Source: Salvelinus alpinus (Eukaryota; Chordata; Actinopteri; Salmoniformes; Salmonidae). Taken from it: 64,000 nt of DNA. Location: positions 79,337,216-79,401,215 of the forward strand of contig NC_092091.1 of NCBI RefSeq assembly GCF_045679555.1, given 5' to 3'. Of the stretch, positions 58,485-64,000 are shown piece after piece (the stretch's first letter is position 1; each line of letters starts with the position of its first letter). Made by a program: the position numbers and the translations under genes. The notes beneath the pieces were generated by a model. It did no database searches. It saw nothing but the letters and a program-made list of their open reading frames with translations, and had not been told where the DNA came from.

Positions 58485-59546
58485 GCAGTTATATAGTGTA
58501 ATAACCTGTTCTAGAATCCATGTGTTCCATACTGGGTTCTACAGTTATATAGTGTAATAACCTGTTCTAGAATCCATGTGTTCCATACTGGGTTCTACAG
58601 TTATATAGTGTAATAACCTGTTCTAGAACCCATGTGTTCCATGCTGGGTTCTACAGTTATATAGTGTAAAAACCTGTTCTAGAACCCATGTGTTCCATGC
58701 TGGGTTCTACAGTTATATAGTGTAATAACCTGTTCTAGAACCCATGTGTTCCATACTGGGTTCTACAGTTATATAGTGTAATAACCTGTTCTAGAACCCA
58801 TGTGTTCCATACTGGGTTCTACAGTTATATAGTGTAATAACCTGTTCTAGAACCCATGTGTTCCATACTGGGTTCTACAGTTATATAGTGTAATAACCTG
58901 TTCTAGAACCCATGTGTTCCATACTGGGTTCTACAGTTATATAGTGTAATAACCTGTTCTAGAATCCATGTGTTCCATACTGGGTTCTACAGTTATATAG
59001 TGTAATAACCTGTTCTAGAACCCATGTGTTCCATACTGGGTTCTACAGTTATATAGTGTAATAACCTGTTCTAGAACCCATGTGTTCCATACTGGGTTCT
59101 ACAGTTATATAGTGTAATAACCTGTTCTAGAACCCATGTGTTCCATACTGGGTTCTACAGTTATATAGTGTAATAACCTGTTCTAGAACCCATGTGTTCC
59201 ATACTGGGTTCTACAGTTATATAGTGTAATAACCTGTTCTAGAATCCATGTGTTCCATACTGGGTTCTACAGTTATATAGTGTAATAACCTGTTCTAGAA
59301 CCCATGTGTTCCATACTGGGTTCTACAGTTATATAGTGTAATAACCTGTTCTAGAACCCATGTGTTCCATACTGGGTTCTACAGTTATATAGTGTAATAA
59401 CCTGTTCTAGAACCCATGTGTTCCATACTGGGTTCTACAGTTATATAGTGTAATAACCTGTTCTAGAATCCATGTGTTCCATACTGGGTTCTACAGTTAT
59501 ATAGTGTAATAACCTGTTCTAGAATCCATGTGTTCCATACTGGGTT
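58485..59546. repeat. 56-bp minisatellite, ~19 copies
   Basis: The unit contains ACAGTTATATAGTGTAATAA, CCTGTTCTAGAACCCATGTG and TTCCATACTGGGTTCT. The commonest variant is GAACCC/GAATCC. Confidence 0.96.
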
Positions 59547-59797
59547 AGAACTGTGTATTGTTCTGGGATAAAGTCTAATGATTATTTAATGACAGTTACA
59601 GGGGCGGTGCCGCGGCTGTGGTGTCCATTATAGGCAGAGATGGAAAGTTAAACATTTACATAGTAATGGAATCACACACTTCTCTTTAACCCGACAGCGA
59701 AACATTTCCGTGTTATCATCTGAAGTGGCTTTAAGTGAAATTAAATTCGACATGATCATAACAGCATTATACAGTTGTCTAGTGAAGTTTAACTTAC
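59547..59797 (-). other. Intron 2 start, nothing recognised
   Basis: No repeat was seen. It begins at the exon 2 donor GTAAGTTAAA (minus strand). Confidence 0.5.
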
Positions 59798-59849
59798 CAT
59801 TCTGATAGATAGTTGATAGTTGGTTTGATTAGAAGAAAGATCGTTCTGT
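59798..59849 (-). CDS. Annexin A5-like exon 2 carrying the start ATG
   Basis: On the minus strand: acceptor TTTCTCTTCAG, 52-bp exon, ending TATCTATCAGAATG|GTAAGT. The last three bases are the start codon (59800-59798), in phase 0 with the next exon, which opens Ala-Gly-Arg-Gly. A start codon at or near the end of an early exon matches annexin gene structure. All but the ATG is 5' UTR. Confidence 0.7.
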
Positions 59850-60188
59850 CTGAAGAGAAACACAGAACAGAATCACCAACTCATTTACAAACCAGAAGCT
59901 TCAAACGCCGTCAAAAGGTTTTCCATGTTTAAAGTGATGGAAAATAGCCACAGATCTGTGTTTCCATTCATAAAACTGACTGAGTTAGAGAATATAACGT
60001 ATCCTCTTTAGCAACAGCCACAGCTCGCCATTATCTGCTAAAATACTGTTGTATCTCGTCGCATCCGTGTTTATAAATGACCCCAGCTACAATCACAGTC
60101 CGGTAAAACACACATCACCTGGTTCAGCAGAATAACCACGTCAACAACTCTTCAACTAACGATCTGATGTTGAGCGACGGAAACTTAC

Positions 60189-60290
60189 CGGAGGAGGTCG
60201 AGTCTGCACCGGAGCTCACAGTAACGAGAGGGAGAGGAAGAGAGAGTAACCGGTAGAAAGAGTGGAAAAACGAGTCCGCTGCGAGTGAAC
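60189..60290 (-). promoter_or_regulatory. Annexin A5-like non-coding exon 1 and promoter side
   Basis: On the minus strand an exon-like segment ends CGACCTCCTCCG|GTAAGT at 60189. The start is uncertain, set near 60290. The surrounding 60180-60490 stretch is richer in CpG than the rest of the region, as expected of a promoter. No TATA box was convincing. A G-run of about 13 lies at 60597-60609, upstream on the minus strand. Confidence 0.55.
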
Positions 60291-60619
60291 AGAGACACAC
60301 CCTGTATGACTAAACAGCTCGGGTTCAGCGCCTCGGTAAACGGGGAGGTGACGTGTTTAATCCCAAACTATTTACACGATTTCAACGTCATAGTAGTGAA
60401 GCAAACGGTTTGTGGACTCGTCCGCGGTGTGAAACCATCTCAATCAAACCGAACAAACGGACAAACCGATAAACAACTTAATCAAACTGCTGCTAGGGAT
60501 GACAGTGGAGGATTCGTGTGTGCAATCTGTCTCCATAGAAACCGTGCAGGTTCACCTGAACAGGTGACAAGAGATGGAGAGGAGGAGGGGTGATGGGGGG
60601 GGGGGGGGGAGCAGGGGTT

Positions 60620-60705
60620 TCTTCATTTTTACTATTTTCTACATTGTAGAATAATAGTGAAGACATCATAACTATGAAATAACACAAATGGAATCATGTA
60701 GTAAC
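60620..60705 (-). mobile_element. Tc1-like end fragment
   Basis: Reverse copy of the fragments at 24001 and 41995: TTTTTACTATTTTCTACATT, GTAGAATAATAGTGAAGACA, TATGAAATAACAC and GGAATCATGTAGTAACCC. Confidence 0.7.
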
Positions 60706-61138
60706 CCAAAACAGTCGCGCAGAGACCGATATGAAGCGCCCCGCACTCTTGGCCTCGCATTGCCAGTAGTGAACATTTTGCAGAGACGCAATGCTATGTT
60801 GCATATCTCACTGCTTTCTTCAATGCGCTGTGCTCTCCTGACGCCAAATAAGCAACACTTCTCAATATTAATTCAATGGATTGTGGTCCGTAAACTCATG
60901 GAATATGGTGTCAATAATATACAAATATATGAACAGATACAAATTACAAGTGAATAACTACAGCGCAATTTTCCATGAAGAAAAAATGTTGGCAAAAGTA
61001 TTTGTATCATTATTCTGTTGCAATTCTCCCTCCCATTAACCATGTCCAATATTTGATCGGCAATTTTTTTTAAAACCTCATGTTGACGTTGGTCACGTTA
61101 CTGCCGACTAACGTGAGCTCGTCATTCTGCCGCACTGT
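60706..61138. other. Intergenic, nothing recognised
   Basis: A frame at 60688-60957 has no recognisable domain and starts within the transposon fragment. Confidence 0.45.
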
Positions 61139-61273
61139 GCAGTTCCAAAACAATCCACAGGGTGGCAGCCTAGAACACAAATTAATGTTTTGCATGAAAT
61201 GATAATCTAGTTAGGTGCAATATAGCAGGATTGTGATTTTAGACTGCCCTCCTGTGGATGATGTTGGAACTGC
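61139..61273. repeat. Imperfect inverted repeat (hairpin)
   Basis: 61139-61171 (GCAGTTCCAAAACAATCCAC then AGGGTGGCAGCCT) pairs with 61241-61273 (AGACTGCCCTCCTGTGGATG then ATGTTGGAACTGC) at about 28 of 33 positions around a 69-nt loop. It may be the ends of a small MITE or an RNA hairpin. Confidence 0.6.
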
Positions 61274-61458
61274 GTTAACTCACATGAGCTGTAGGCTTGT
61301 ATTATGACTGTGGAGTGGAGACACAGATCACCTTTGTAGATAATATGTAAAACCTCAGGCACCAAACACGTTGAAAACCATGATTTTATAATATCTGTGG
61401 TAATAAATCACAGATTCCACGGCCAATTAGCTACAGGACAATATGTCTACCTGTTTAA
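61274..61458. other. Intergenic, nothing recognised
   Basis: No supported feature. Confidence 0.45.
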
Positions 61459-61459
61459 T

Positions 61460-63640
61460 TAAACAAACACACCCCCTCCAACCCCTCTGTAGTAACAACA
61501 CACCCCCTCCAACCCCTCTGTAGTAACAACACACCCCCTCCAACCCCTCTGTAGTAACAACACACCCCCTCCAACCCTTCTGTAGTAACAACACACCCCC
61601 TCCAACCCTTCTGTAGTAACAACACACCCCCTCCAACCCCTCTGTAGTAACAACACACCCCCTCCAACCCCTCTGTAGTAACAACACACCCCCTCCAACC
61701 CCTCTGTAGTAACAACACACCCCCTCCAACCCCTCTGTAGTAACAACACACCCCCTCCAACCCTTCTGTAGTAACAACACACCCCCTCCAACCCCTCTGT
61801 AGTAACAACACACCCCCTCCAACCCCTCTGTAGTAACAACACACCCCCTCCAACCCTTCTGTAGTAACAACACACCCCCTCCAACCCTTCTGTAGTAACA
61901 ACACACCCCCTCCAACCCTTCTGTAGTAACAACACACCCCCTCCAACCCCTCTGTAGTAACAACACACCCCCTCCAACCCTTCTGTAGTAACAACACACC
62001 CCCTCCAACCCCTCTGTAGTAACAACACACCCCCTCCAACCCTTCTGTAGTAACAACACACCCCCTCCAACCCCTCTGTAGTAACAACACACCCCCTCCA
62101 ACCCCTCTGTAGTAACAACACACCCCCTCCAACCCCTCTGTAGTAACAACACACCCCCTCCAACCCCTCTGTAGTAACAACACACCCCCTCCAACCCTTC
62201 TGTAGTAACAACACACCCCCTCCAACCCCTCTGTAGTAACAACACACCCCCTCCAACCCCTCTGTAGTAACAACACACCCCCTCCAACCCCTCTGTAGTA
62301 ACAACACACCCCCTCCAACCCTTCTGTAGTAACAACACACCCCCTCCAACCCCTCTGTAGTAACAACACACCCCCTCCAACCCCTCTGTAGTAACAACAC
62401 ACCCCCTCCAACCCCTCTGTAGTAACAACACACCCCCTCCAACCCTTCTGTAGTAACAACACACCCCCTCCAACCCCTCTGTAGTAACAACACACCCCCT
62501 CCAACCCCTCTGTAGTAACAACACACCCCCTCCAACCCCTCTGTAGTAACAACACACCCCCTCCAACCCTTCTGTAGTAACAACACACCCCCTCCAACCC
62601 TTCTGTAGTAACAACACACCCCCTCCAACCCTTCTGTAGTAACAACACACCCCCTCCAACCCCTCTGTAGTAACAACACACCCCCTCCAACCCTTCTGTA
62701 GTAACAACACACCCCCTCCAACCCCTCTGTAGTAACAACACACCCCCTCCAACCCCTCTGTAGTAACAACACACCCCCTCCAACCCTTCTGTAGTAACAA
62801 CACACCCCCTCCAACCCCTCTGTAGTAACAACACACCCCCTCCAACCCCTCTGTAGTAACAACACACCCCCTCCAACCCCTCTGTAGTAACAACACACCC
62901 CCTCCAACCCCTCTGTAGTAACAACACACCCCCTCCAACCCTTCTGTAGTAACAACACACCCCCTCCAACCCCTCTGTAGTAACAACACACCCCCTCCAA
63001 CCCCTCTGTAGTAACAACACACCCCCTCCAACCCCTCTGTAGTAACAACACACCCCCTCCAACCCTTCTGTAGTAACAACACACCCCCTCCAACCCCTCT
63101 GTAGTAACAACACACCCCCTCCAACCCCTCTGTAGTAACAACACACCCCCTCCAACCCCTCTGTAGTAACAACACACCCCCTCCAACCCTTCTGTAGTAA
63201 CAACACACCCCCTCCAACCCCTCTGTAGTAACAACACACCCCCTCCAACCCCTCTGTAGTAACAACACACCCCCTCCAACCCCTCTGTAGTAACAACACA
63301 CCCCCTCCAACCCTTCTGTAGTAACAACACACCCCCTCCAACCCTTCTGTAGTAACAACACACCCCCTCCAACCCTTCTGTAGTAACAACACACCCCCTC
63401 CAACCCCTCTGTAGTAACAACACACCCCCTCCAACCCTTCTGTAGTAACAACACACCCCCTCCAACCCCTCTGTAGTAACAACACACCCCCTCCAACCCC
63501 TCTGTAGTAACAACACACCCCCTCCAACCCTTCTGTAGTAACAACACACCCCCTCCAACCCCTCTGTAGTAACAACACACCCCCTCCAACCCCTCTGTAG
63601 TAACAACACACCCCCTCCAACCCTTCTGTAGTAACAACAC
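61460..63640. repeat. 31-bp minisatellite, ~70 copies, with higher-order structure
   Basis: The unit contains AACAACACACCCCCTCCAAC then CCCTCTGTAGT. The only frequent variant is one C/T site (AACCCCTCTG or AACCCTTCTG). The order of C- and T-type units repeats with a period of 23-24 units. Three minus-strand frames of more than 700 codons are open, because the 31-bp unit cycles through all frames without a stop; they are not genes. Confidence 0.97.
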
Positions 63641-63683
63641 ACATGTTACAGACCAGCATACAACCAACTAAATACTCACAACG

Positions 63684-64000
63684 TTTATGAGTTATATTAC
63701 ACAGCAGTATGATGTTAGTCCATTCAGTGGCGATCCGTGTGTTTGTGAGTTATATTACACAGCAGTATGATGTTAGTCCATTCAGTGGTGACCCGTGTGT
63801 TTGTGAGTTATATTACACAGCAGTATGATGTTAGTCCATTCAGTGGTGACCCGTGTGTTTGTGAGTTATATTACACAGCAGTATGATGTTAGTCCATTCA
63901 GTGGCGATCCGTGTGTTTGTTATATTACACAGCAGTATGATGTTAGTCCATTCAGTGGTGACCCGTGTGTTTGTGAGTTATATTACACAGCAGTATGATG
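63684..64000. repeat. 58-bp minisatellite running off the right edge
   Basis: The unit contains CAGTATGATGTTAGTCCATT, CAGTGGTGACCCGTGTGTTT and GTGAGTTATATTACACAG. About 5.5 units are visible. One unit lacks GTGAG, and GCGATCC/GTGACCC alternate. Confidence 0.93.

Noticed and set aside
60285-60593. 102-codon plus-strand frame over the annexin exon 1 region
   Set aside because: Antisense to the predicted non-coding exon and promoter; no domain; CpG-rich sequence favours open frames.
61427-63667. Three overlapping minus frames of more than 700 codons, Cys/Gly/Val/Tyr-rich
   Set aside because: All three frames of the 31-bp unit are open and give the same peptide in rotation, which is an artefact of the unit.

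Overview
This is a salmonid-type fish genome window (Salmo/Oncorhynchus/Salvelinus group). The inference rests on its repeat families: tRNA-derived SINEs of the HpaI/SmaI/FokI type, Tc1-like transposons, L2/Rex-like LINEs and salmonid palindromic MITEs. Genes are sparse and split into short exons. By my coordinates about half of the window (roughly 32 kb) is tandem repeat, in more than a dozen unrelated arrays.

Layout. 1-13580 is one homopyrimidine array that runs into a broken Ty3/Gypsy-type element (gag relic plus LTR, minus strand, 13581-14430). 14431-18135 is intergenic, with MITEs, a decayed copy of an NLR-like first exon and a 5'-truncated LINE. 18640-23052 is a decayed plus-strand gene: four fibronectin-III exons in matching splice phase followed by a GIMAP/AIG1 GTPase exon, with a 49-bp minisatellite in the last intron. 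23053-32500 is intergenic, with GIMAP scraps, a SINE, a Tc1 relic carrying a MITE, an old duplication and a 40-bp minisatellite. 32623-39568 holds two phase-compatible exons that look like the N-terminus of a fish NLR (NLRC3-like) immune receptor. They are separated by a 6.7-kb intron with transposons nested several layers deep. A 45-bp minisatellite and a 100-bp assembly gap (41401-41500) follow.

41874-60290 is the best gene here: an annexin A5-like gene on the minus strand. Its non-coding exon 1, an exon ending in the start ATG, and six coding exons of 85, 95, 114, 91, 80 and 51 bp are all in phase and match the known annexin exon plan. It stops before repeats 3 and 4, next to the assembly gap. 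Its introns hold 51-bp, 53-bp, 51/42-bp, 20-bp and 56-bp minisatellites, (CA)n, (GA)n, LINE relics and Tc1 pieces. 61460-63640 is a 31-bp array with a higher-order pattern, and a 58-bp array runs off the right edge.

I found no new biological system. The most useful observations are: a minisatellite built from the annexin exon-6 splice donor; a higher-order period of 23-24 units in the 31-bp array; arrays that start inside recognisable transposons; the decayed FN3-GIMAP gene; and the layered transposon insertion in the NLR-like intron. All long repetitive open frames in the arrays are by-products of stop-free repeat units and are not called as genes.
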